NCBI GenBank assembly: GCA_005879815.1
Contig: VBKA01000079.1
Coordinates: 1 to 8,850, forward strand
DNA from: Chloroflexota bacterium
Lineage (GTDB): Bacteria; Chloroflexota; Limnocylindria; QHBO01
Length of the DNA stretch: 8,850 nucleotides
Direction of reading: 5' to 3'
Of this stretch, positions 1 to 5,483 are shown piece after piece (position 1 is the first letter of the stretch; every line of letters starts with the position of its first letter). A program made the position numbers and the translations under genes. Under the pieces are notes generated by a model. It saw only the letters and a program-made list of their open reading frames with translations, did not search any database and had not been told where the DNA came from.

Positions 1-23
1 CTACCAAGCTGCGCTACGCCCCG
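1..23 (-). tRNA. tRNA-Pro, 5' part only (cut by window edge)
   Basis: Read on the minus strand from position 23, the sequence starts CGGGGCG (5' acceptor strand), then TA, then GCGC (D-stem) and AGCTTGGTAG (D-loop with the GG pair). This is the typical start of bacterial tRNA-Pro, which characteristically begins with C1. The anticodon and 3' half lie beyond the window, so the isoacceptor cannot be named and the cloverleaf cannot be fully checked. Confidence 0.85.
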
Positions 24-40
24 ACCGCCGGAGGTCCCAC

Positions 41-46
41 AGTTTA
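41..46 (-). promoter_or_regulatory. Possible -10 box for tRNA-Pro
   Basis: The minus strand reads TAAACT here, 17 nt upstream of the mature tRNA 5' end, which leaves room for a short 5' leader. It is one of the few AT-rich spots in this GC-rich gap. No good -35 hexamer is visible at 16-18 bp spacing, so the call is tentative. Confidence 0.35.
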
Positions 47-153
47 CCCTCTGGCCAACCGCAGACCGCTTGGCGCCGGCTGGCTCGTTTCGACCCTCCT
101 GAACCGATGCAGCGCAGGCCTCTGGCGGAGCCCACCTGGTCGACTGGGTCCCG

Positions 154-159
154 TACCAT
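154..159 (+). promoter_or_regulatory. Possible -10 box, leaderless arrangement, for the cyclase gene
   Basis: TACCAT (TANNNT pattern) ends 8 nt before the ATG at 168. No Shine-Dalgarno sequence lies between, the upstream bases being cgcgctgc. A transcript starting 7-9 nt after this box would begin at or next to the AUG. No recognisable -35 element is present. Confidence 0.4.
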
Positions 160-167
160 CGCGCTGC

Positions 168-2849
168 ATGCCAGCGAAGCGCCTCAATGCGGATCCGGCT
201 CGGCCACAATCGAGCCCGCCAACCGGGACGGTCACCTTCCTGTTCACCGACATCGAAGGGTCCACCCGCCTCGCTGAGCGCAATCCAGACGACTACGAGC
301 AACTGCTCGAACTCCATCGGACCATCCTCAGGCAGTCGTTTGCCCGTCATGACGGATTCGAGGCGGGCACGGAGGGCGACTCCTTCTTTGTGGTGTTCGC
401 GACCCCGAGTGAAGCCGTTCTCGCCGCCGCCGAGAGCCAGCGCGCCCTGGCCGCTGCGAACTGGCCGCCAGGCGCAGAGATCCGGGTTCGGATGGGTCTG
501 CACCTGGGCGAAGCCACGCAGCGAGATGACGAATATGTCGGACTCGAGATTCACCGAGCCGCCCGAATCGGCTCAGCCGGCCATGGCGGTCAGGTCCTCA
601 TGTCCGGAGCCATGGTTGCCGTCATCGGTGAGCACCCACCGGCGGGCCTCCGCGTTCTTGAGCTGGGCGATTACTGGCTCAAGGACTTCGACGCACCAGC
701 GCGCATACATCAGCTGACCGGAGCCGGCCTGCTGACGGAGTTTCCGCCCCTCAGCGCGACGCCCGTGAGGCTGACGAACCTGCCCCTACGCCGATCCAGC
801 TTCATCGGGCGACGCTCCGAACGCGCCGCCGTTGGGCGGGCGTTACGGGCGAACCGGCTCGTCACGCTCACCGGACCGGGAGGCAGTGGCAAGACGAGCC
901 TTGCTGTAGAGGCCGCTCGCGAGCACGTGAGTGATTATCGCGATGGCACGTGGCTCGCGGAGCTCGCGGCCCTGCGCGAGCCGGATTTCGTCGTCACGAC
1001 CATCGGCCACGTGCTGGGGGTGGCCGAAGATCCGACCCGCCCAGCGAGCGAAGCACTTGCCGCGTACCTCTCGGGGCGAAGAGTGCTGCTGATCCTTGAC
1101 AACCTCGAGCAGCTGCTGCCGGACGTGGCTGGCCTTGTCGACGACCTCCTCGAGGCGGCTACCGGGCTCTCCGTGCTTGCGACCAGCCGCGAGCCGTTGC
1201 ACCTGACCGGCGAGCAAGAACTCGCTGTGCCTCCCCTCGATGTTCCGGAGGAAGCCGCTCCCGCTGACAAACTTGCCGCCGCGGGCGCGGTGCGGCTCTT
1301 CCTCGAGCGAGCTCGGAACGTGGATTCACGATTCACGTTGACGGTTGCGAACCGCGATGCTGTCGTCGGGATCGTGCGCCGACTGGATGGGCTACCGCTG
1401 GCCATTGAGCTCGCCGCGGCTCGCGTCAAACTGCTGAGCCCCATGGAGATCCTGACTCGCCTCTCGCATGGGTCGGGTGAGCTTGGTCAGCCGGCCGCTC
1501 CGCGACCCGGGCGGCAGCGAACCCTGCGCGAAGCGATCGGCTGGAGCTACCGCCTCTTGGCACCGGCAGAGCAGGAGTTCTTGGCTCGGCTATCGGTGTT
1601 CGCCGGGGGGTGCGCAATCGAGAGCGCCGAGGAGGTCTGCAACCCAGGCGCCGAGTTGGCCGGGGACACACTGGGTGCATTGGGCTCGCTCGTGGACAAG
1701 AGCCTCCTGAAGCGCGTTGAGAGCGGGGCCAGCAGCCGATTCGAGATGCTCGAAACGATCCGCGACTTTGCCCGCGCCGAATTGGACAGCTTTGATCCTG
1801 ACGGAATGACAGCTGCTCGACACGCCCGCCACATGTCGGCTCTCGCGGAAACCGCGGCACCCGAGATCACGCAGGCCGATGGCCGCTGGCGCACGCGTCT
1901 CGGCGAGGAGCTCGATAACCTGCGGGCTGCCCTGGCCTGGGCAATCGAGTCACGGGACGCCGAAACGGGGATGCGCCTGTGCGCCGGGCTCTGGCGCTTC
2001 TGGCAGATACATGCGCTGCTAGCCGAGGGCCGCGACTGGTGCGATCGGGTCCTCGCCGTCCCTTCGCCTGGACCCGCATCCCGCGTGCACGCGAAGGCTC
2101 TGCTGGCCGCCGGCAGCATTGCCTACTGGCAGCGCGACTGGGACCACGCCAACCGTTTCTACCGGAACGGGGTGGCCGAAGCCGAGACTATTGGAGACGA
2201 AAGATTGCGGGCCGAAGGGCTGGTGGATCTCATCTTCCTGACATCCATGAACCCTGAAAGCGCTCAAGCGGACGAGTGGCAAGCGATGGAGCGCGGCATC
2301 AAGAACCTGGGAGAACGCCTGCACGACCCGATGCTTGGGGCCCACGCCGATTTTGCGCGAGCGGGGCAGCTGACGGCGTCGGGGAAGCTCGCCGAGGCGC
2401 GCGTGCGTATCGAGTCAGTACGGCGGATCTTCGAGGCATCCGGGGATGTGTTCCTTGCCGGATCGGCCAACAGCATCGCAGGGGGCATCGCGTTCGCAGC
2501 TGGCGATCTCGAAGAATCGCGCATCAGGACCCTCGCTGCTGCGGAATACTTCCACTCCATCGGCGACCAGATCGCCCTGCAAATGGGCTTGCGAACGCTG
2601 GCTACGGTGGCCAGTCGCATCGGGGAGCCGGCGCGCGGCGCACGACTGCAGGGCTTCACTGCTCGGCTGGTCGCCGAAACGGGTGGCATGCGGTTCAGCC
2701 CACCGTTCGAGCCCGAAGACGCGCTCGAGCTTGCCCGCGAGGCAATCGGCTCGCAAGCGGACGAAGAATGGCGGAAGGGACAGGAGATGAGCCGCGACGA
2801 GGCCATGGCCGTCGCGCGGACGATTGGACAGCGCGGGTCCCAGCCGTGA
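168..2849 (+). CDS. Class III adenylate/guanylate cyclase-like domain fused to NB-ARC/AAA ATPase and helical repeats
   Basis: This 893-residue, probably cytoplasmic signalling protein has three parts. Residues about 20-185 are a class III nucleotidyl cyclase homology domain: FTDIEGST at 26-33 with metal Asp28, and EGDSFF with metal Asp71. Residues about 205-445 are an NB-ARC/STAND ATPase: P-loop GPGGSGKT 236-243, Walker B LLILDN 307-312, sensor ATSRE 338-342 and GLPLAIELAAAR 408-419. A winged-helix-like segment (about 450-540) precedes a TPR-like helical region (about 560-850). The C-terminus lacks the LuxR HTH found in mycobacterial relatives such as Rv1358 and Rv2488c. The residues usually selecting adenine (Lys, Asp) are Gly67 and Glu122, and the transition-state Asn is His129; Arg133 is kept. 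Cyclase activity is therefore uncertain. No signal peptide or membrane segment is seen. The ATG at 168 directly precedes the domain and has no Shine-Dalgarno. Confidence 0.9.
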   Translation: MPAKRLNADPARPQSSPPTGTVTFLFTDIEGSTRLAERNPDDYEQLLELHRTILRQSFARHDGFEAGTEGDSFFVVFATPSEAVLAAAESQRALAAANWPPGAEIRVRMGLHLGEATQRDDEYVGLEIHRAARIGSAGHGGQVLMSGAMVAVIGEHPPAGLRVLELGDYWLKDFDAPARIHQLTGAGLLTEFPPLSATPVRLTNLPLRRSSFIGRRSERAAVGRALRANRLVTLTGPGGSGKTSLAVEAAREHVSDYRDGTWLAELAALREPDFVVTTIGHVLGVAEDPTRPASEALAAYLSGRRVLLILDNLEQLLPDVAGLVDDLLEAATGLSVLATSREPLHLTGEQELAVPPLDVPEEAAPADKLAAAGAVRLFLERARNVDSRFTLTVANRDAVVGIVRRLDGLPLAIELAAARVKLLSPMEILTRLSHGSGELGQPAAPRPGRQRTLREAIGWSYRLLAPAEQEFLARLSVFAGGCAIESAEEVCNPGAELAGDTLGALGSLVDKSLLKRVESGASSRFEMLETIRDFARAELDSFDPDGMTAARHARHMSALAETAAPEITQADGRWRTRLGEELDNLRAALAWAIESRDAETGMRLCAGLWRFWQIHALLAEGRDWCDRVLAVPSPGPASRVHAKALLAAGSIAYWQRDWDHANRFYRNGVAEAETIGDERLRAEGLVDLIFLTSMNPESAQADEWQAMERGIKNLGERLHDPMLGAHADFARAGQLTASGKLAEARVRIESVRRIFEASGDVFLAGSANSIAGGIAFAAGDLEESRIRTLAAAEYFHSIGDQIALQMGLRTLATVASRIGEPARGARLQGFTARLVAETGGMRFSPPFEPEDALELAREAIGSQADEEWRKGQEMSRDEAMAVARTIGQRGSQP

Positions 2850-2908
2850 CGCTACGCGGCGGATAGACGAGGTCGTGGGCGACGCCGCGTGCGATTCTGG
2901 GTGCCCAA

Positions 2909-3259
2909 ATGCCTCGTTACGCACTGAACCGACGGGCCGTCGCTCACGCGCGACAGCTCATCGACGCGCGGCAATACGTCCTGAACAGCGACTGGGGCGA
3001 GGTCCAGCCCAAGGCTGATGACGAGAACCGCTTCCTCAGGTCCCACTCCTGGGACGAGTACGCCGTATGGCACCTGGGCTTGACCGATGGAGCGGCCGAC
3101 GGGACGAAGGCGCGCTATGCATTCGTGTTCGGCGACTTCCGACGGATCCATCGGTCAGGCATCATCGCCTGCCACTTTCGGGCGGCAGAGTGGCGGCACA
3201 AGGAGATCGAGCTAGCCGCGCATCGGCTGCTCCAGTACCTCGACGCGAAGAGCACATGA
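2909..3259 (+). CDS. Conserved hypothetical protein, 116 aa
   Basis: I recognise this as a small soluble protein type found in high-GC bacteria, but I know of no assigned function. Characteristic stretches are ARQLIDARQYVLNSDWGEVQP (about residues 14-34), SHSWDEYAVWHLGL (about 45-58), KARYAFVFGDFRRIHRSGIIA (about 67-87) and AAEWRHKEIELAAHRLLQYL (about 91-110). It is rich in Trp, His and Arg, with no signal peptide or membrane segment. The gene lies 59 bp after the cyclase gene and just before the DUF1905 gene, so co-transcription with the latter is likely. The ATG at 2909 has only a weak upstream GGGTG and no clear Shine-Dalgarno. Its TGA overlaps an ATG at 3256 (ATGA), a possible coupled start for the next gene. 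Confidence 0.8.
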   Translation: MPRYALNRRAVAHARQLIDARQYVLNSDWGEVQPKADDENRFLRSHSWDEYAVWHLGLTDGAADGTKARYAFVFGDFRRIHRSGIIACHFRAAEWRHKEIELAAHRLLQYLDAKST

Positions 3260-3271
3260 GCGAAGCCGAAC

Positions 3272-3276
3272 GGAGG
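3272..3276 (+). promoter_or_regulatory. Shine-Dalgarno deciding the start of the DUF1905 gene
   Basis: GGAGG lies 6 nt before the ATG at 3283. It favours that start over the upstream in-frame ATG at 3256, which overlaps the preceding stop codon and has no Shine-Dalgarno of its own. Confidence 0.7.
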
Positions 3277-3282
3277 CGTCCG

Positions 3283-3732
3283 ATGCGATTCCGCACACGA
3301 ATCCTGCAGAGCGGCAAGACTGCCACCGGTATCCGCATTCCGGATGAGATCGTGGAGGGACTGGGAGCGGGGCGGCGCCCGCCCGTGCGGGTGACCATCG
3401 GCGGCTACGCGTACCGCAGCACGGTCGCGGTGATGGGTGGGGCCTACATGGTTGGCGTGAACGCCGACAACCGAGCCGCGGCTGGCGTCAAGGGCGGGGA
3501 CGAGGTCGACGTGGAGATCGAGCTGGACACGGCTCCTCGCGAGATCAGCGTGCCGGCTGACCTTGCCTCAGCCCTGGACGCCGAGCCGATTGCTCGGCGG
3601 ACGTTCGATGGTTTGTCGAACAGCAATAAGTCGTGGCACGTGCTTCAGGTCGATGGAGCCAGGACCGATGAGACGCGCCAGCGCAGGATCGCAAGATCCG
3701 TCGCTGCGCTGAAGGACGGCCGACCTCGCTGA
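3283..3732 (+). CDS. DUF1905 / YdeI-OmdA-like protein
   Basis: This 149-residue cytoplasmic protein has two parts. Residues about 1-85 are a DUF1905 beta-barrel-like domain, with MRFRTRI, GKTATGIRIPDEIVEGLG, RPPVRVTIGGYAYRSTVAVMGG and a GGDEVDVEIELDTAPRE block. Residues about 90-145 match the YdeI/OmpD-associated helical tail (PADLASALDAEPIARRTFDGLS, then TDETRQRRIARSVAALK). The tail middle, NSNKSWHVLQVDGA, departs from the SHRKEHVRWIEEAK-like sequence I recall in relatives. The family is named 'bacteriocin-protection' after YdeI, but the biochemical role is unknown. The start at 3283 has an ideal Shine-Dalgarno and fits the family's usual N-terminus. A start at 3256 would add nine residues (MSEAERRRP) and couple translation to the upstream gene. 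The two genes probably form a small operon. Confidence 0.82.
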   Translation: MRFRTRILQSGKTATGIRIPDEIVEGLGAGRRPPVRVTIGGYAYRSTVAVMGGAYMVGVNADNRAAAGVKGGDEVDVEIELDTAPREISVPADLASALDAEPIARRTFDGLSNSNKSWHVLQVDGARTDETRQRRIARSVAALKDGRPR

Positions 3733-3759
3733 CCTACGCGATATCGGCATCCGGAGGAG

Positions 3760-3939
3760 CTATGCCTTGTATTCCGGGGGGTGCTCGCCGCGATCCTTCG
3801 CGATGGTGCGCTCCATGATGTCGATCGTCTCGGCCACGGACCGGCCGTTCTCGTCGGCGGCGGCTTTCAGATCCTCGTACATGATGTTTGACCGGCCCAT
3901 CTGGAGGTGGGCATCCATGCAGCCGCAGGTAAGACACAT
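3760..3939 (-). CDS. Small conserved Cys-motif protein (MCxTCGC), 59 aa
   Basis: Read on the minus strand from the ATG at 3939, the product begins MCLTCGCMDAHLQMGRSN, continues with IMYEDLKAAADENGRSVAETIDIMERTIA and ends KDRGEHPPEYKA before TAG. Cys2, Cys5 and Cys7 form a compact N-terminal cluster that could bind a metal such as zinc. The rest looks like two short amphipathic helices. I recall short high-GC bacterial proteins with the same plan (MCxTCGC, then a helix starting near an I/L-T/Y-x-E/D-L motif), with no established function. The codons end mostly in G or C, and the protein pattern is far more convincing than overlapping frames. The gene is convergent with the DUF1905 gene (27-bp gap) and divergent from the His-rich gene. 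No clear Shine-Dalgarno or -10 box precedes the ATG. Confidence 0.75.
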   Translation of the reverse strand: MCLTCGCMDAHLQMGRSNIMYEDLKAAADENGRSVAETIDIMERTIAKDRGEHPPEYKA

Positions 3940-3999
3940 GGCAACCAGGGCAGCAAGAACCGGACCGCATCGGGGTCGATTTCGCAGCGTCTCAGGTCA

Positions 4000-4062
4000 C
4001 CATCGGTCGACAGGAAGTGGCATGGGCTGTGCGCCTCCGAAAGGCGTCGGCTGGGCCGATGG
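4000..4062 (+). promoter_or_regulatory. Nested inverted repeats in the leader of the His-rich gene
   Basis: CCATCGG (4000-4006) pairs with CCGATGG (4056-4062). Inside it CGCCT (4032-4036) pairs with AGGCG (4042-4046) around a 5-nt loop. The outer right arm covers the first bases of the Shine-Dalgarno at 4061-4069, so in RNA the fold could reduce its access. The arms are short and the outer loop is long, so chance is not excluded. The rest of the 3940-4076 gap shows no clear promoter. Confidence 0.25.
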
Positions 4063-4069
4063 AGGAGGT
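4061..4069 (+). promoter_or_regulatory. Shine-Dalgarno deciding the start of the His-rich gene
   Basis: GGAGGAGGT lies with its core 8 nt before the ATG at 4077. It favours that start over the in-frame ATG at 4017, whose extra 20 residues (MAWAVRLRKASAGPMEEVPR) look like read-through of the leader. Confidence 0.7.
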
Positions 4070-4076
4070 ACCCCGG

Positions 4077-4250
4077 ATGATCAACGACCCTGACCACCGC
4101 ACGCACGAGGACGAGCACCCGCATGTCCACTCGCCGGCCTGCGGGCATGAGACGCGCAAGCACGGCGACCACGACGACTACGAGCACGATGGCCACTGGC
4201 ACGCCAAGGACGGAGGCCATTACGATGAGCACGGAGATGTCGCTGGGTAG
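4077..4250 (+). CDS. Small His-rich, probably metal-binding protein, 57 aa
   Basis: The 57-residue product holds 13 His plus many Asp and Glu and a single Cys22. The run from ACGHETRKHGDHDDY to EHDGHWHAKDGGHYDEH (residues 21-53) matches a pattern I recall in small high-GC bacterial proteins: CGH-x4-HGDH-x-DY-x-HDGH-x-H, then H-x-DEH. Such spacing suggests zinc, nickel or similar metal binding, as a buffer or chaperone. The biochemical role is inferred, not known. There is no signal peptide or membrane segment, so it is probably cytoplasmic. The start at 4077 is fixed by a strong Shine-Dalgarno. The gene is divergent from the Cys-motif micro-protein gene at 3760-3939 and is followed after 10 bp by an acidic ORF, perhaps in the same transcript. 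Confidence 0.8.
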   Translation: MINDPDHRTHEDEHPHVHSPACGHETRKHGDHDDYEHDGHWHAKDGGHYDEHGDVAG

Positions 4251-4260
4251 GGTTTGACCG

Positions 4261-4455
4261 ATGGGCGGGTCTGAAATCGATCACGACCCGGAAGACGAGA
4301 TCGTTACTCCCGACAAGCGCGATCAGCGGACTGACCGCAACGAGGCGCCCGCGCAGGGGCGGGACCGTTGGGAGCACCCGCGGGAGCCGGAGTCCAGCGA
4401 AGACGAGGAGAGCGAGGACAACGACGGCGGACCGCCCTCGACACGGCGTCGCTAG
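4261..4455 (+). CDS. Hypothetical acidic, probably disordered protein, 64 aa
   Basis: The product is almost entirely charged or polar (many Asp, Glu and Arg; a PREPESSEDEESEDNDGG stretch around residues 40-57; C-terminal STRRR) and has almost no hydrophobic core, so it is likely intrinsically disordered. I recognise no family. Support for a real gene comes from mostly G/C third codon positions, the ATG 10 bp after the His-rich gene, and a weak AGGG 8 nt before the start. The bases overlapping the previous stop (TAGGGT, 4248-4253) would also fit a leaderless -10 box. Its TAG shares the CTAG at 4452-4455 with the gpsA stop. A non-coding reading remains possible, since charged low-complexity frames arise easily in GC-rich DNA. 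Confidence 0.5.
   Translation: MGGSEIDHDPEDEIVTPDKRDQRTDRNEAPAQGRDRWEHPREPESSEDEESEDNDGGPPSTRRR
4452..4455. other. Shared palindromic CTAG at convergent stop codons
   Basis: TAG at 4453-4455 ends the acidic ORF on the plus strand, and the complement of 4452-4454 is the TAG that ends gpsA. The two genes therefore overlap tail to tail by four bases with no room for a separate terminator. Confidence 0.6.
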
Positions 4456-5462
4456 CGCGGAAGCCCGGCCAGCTCGTCCTTCAGTTCGCGTCCCATCAAG
4501 GCGGCGACCGCCTCCATGGGCGCGCGACGCTCGTGAATCACAGCCGCGACCTGCTCGGCGATCGGGAGCTCCACCCGGTGCTCCTCAGCCAGCGCCAGGG
4601 CGCCGCGGACGGTGAAGACGCCTTCGGCGATCCCCGGCAGGCGGGGGGCCACATCCTCCCACGCCATGCCGGAGCCGAGCAGCTCGCCGGCGCGCCGGTT
4701 CCGCGACAGCGGACTCATGCAGGTCGCGATGAGGTCTCCCACCCCCGCCAGCCCTGAGAAGGTGAGCGGGTTCGCGCCGGCCGCGACACCCAGGCGGGTC
4801 ATCTCGGCAAGGCCGCGCGTCACGATTCCAGCCTTGGCGCTGTCGCCGAAGCCGAGGCCGTCGACCATGCCCGCAGCAAGCGCGACCACGTTCTTGAGCG
4901 CCCCGCACAGCTCGACCCCCACCAGGTCGGGGTTCGTGTAGATCCGAAATCGTTCCGAGCCGATCAGCATGGCAAGATCCATCGCCAGCTCGACGTCGGT
5001 CGAGGCCACCACCGAGCTTGCCGGCTTCCCGGAGGCGATCTCACGGGCGAGGTTCGGACCGGAGAGAACCGCTACTCGATGACCGGGCAGCTCCTCTGCG
5101 ATCACCTCGCTCATGCGCCGGTGCGACCCCTCCTCGATTCCCTTCACGGCGGAGAGGAGGGCAGCCTCCGGGTAGAGCGCAGGAGCCAGCCGCCGCAGGG
5201 CGCCGCGCATGTGGGCGGAGGGCACGGCCAGGATGAAAAGGCGGAAAGGCTCGGCCAGGAAGCTCTCATCCGTCGCGATGCGCACGTTGGGTGGCAGCAC
5301 GAAGCCAGGCAGATAGCGCACGTTCTCGCGGCGTGACGCGAGCTCCTCGTTCGCCTCCGCCGAGTGCGCCCAGAGCGTGACCGGACGTTCGGCTTCCGCA
5401 AGGCGGATGGCGAGTGTCGTGCCCCAGGCACCTGCGCCGATGACGCCGACCTGGTCGGTCAT
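4452..5462 (-). CDS. gpsA: NAD(P)-dependent glycerol-3-phosphate dehydrogenase GpsA
   Basis: GpsA reduces dihydroxyacetone phosphate to sn-glycerol-3-phosphate in the cytoplasm, supplying the backbone for phospholipid synthesis. The 336-residue length is normal for the family. Residues 1-180 form the Rossmann domain, with VIGAGAWGTTLA (GxGxxG at 9-14), SAVKGIE (Lys107) and SGPNLAREIA (134-143). The C-terminal helical domain carries GALKNVVALAAGM with the likely catalytic Lys190, then GLAGVGDLIATCMSPLSRNRRAG (238-259; Asp243, Arg254, Asn255). The ATG at 5462 lies directly before the Rossmann strand. It follows der by 21 bp, so co-transcription is likely, but there is no Shine-Dalgarno, and TATGCT 6 nt upstream could give gpsA its own leaderless promoter. 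The plsY gene that sometimes sits between der and gpsA is absent here. Confidence 0.96.
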   Translation of the reverse strand: MTDQVGVIGAGAWGTTLAIRLAEAERPVTLWAHSAEANEELASRRENVRYLPGFVLPPNVRIATDESFLAEPFRLFILAVPSAHMRGALRRLAPALYPEAALLSAVKGIEEGSHRRMSEVIAEELPGHRVAVLSGPNLAREIASGKPASSVVASTDVELAMDLAMLIGSERFRIYTNPDLVGVELCGALKNVVALAAGMVDGLGFGDSAKAGIVTRGLAEMTRLGVAAGANPLTFSGLAGVGDLIATCMSPLSRNRRAGELLGSGMAWEDVAPRLPGIAEGVFTVRGALALAEEHRVELPIAEQVAAVIHERRAPMEAVAALMGRELKDELAGLPR

Positions 5463-5468
5463 CTGCCG

Positions 5469-5474
5469 AGCATA
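5469..5474 (-). promoter_or_regulatory. Possible -10 box for gpsA inside the der-gpsA gap
   Basis: The minus strand reads TATGCT, ending 6 nt before the gpsA ATG at 5462. The gap has no Shine-Dalgarno. This fits a leaderless promoter, but no -35 is seen and the gap is only 21 bp. Confidence 0.35.
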
Positions 5475-5483
5475 ACGCGGCGC

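Noticed and set aside
3734..3970. Minus-strand 78-residue frame starting MRSGSCCPGC
   Set aside because: It overlaps the 59-residue MCxTCGC gene in another frame. Its Arg/Pro/His-rich composition is typical of a GC-rich shadow frame.
3867..4232. Minus-strand frame with a hydrophobic N-terminus that looks like a membrane protein
   Set aside because: The hydrophobic stretch is the antisense of His/Asp-rich codons of the gene at 4077-4250, and the frame also overlaps the Cys-motif gene. No family pattern is seen.
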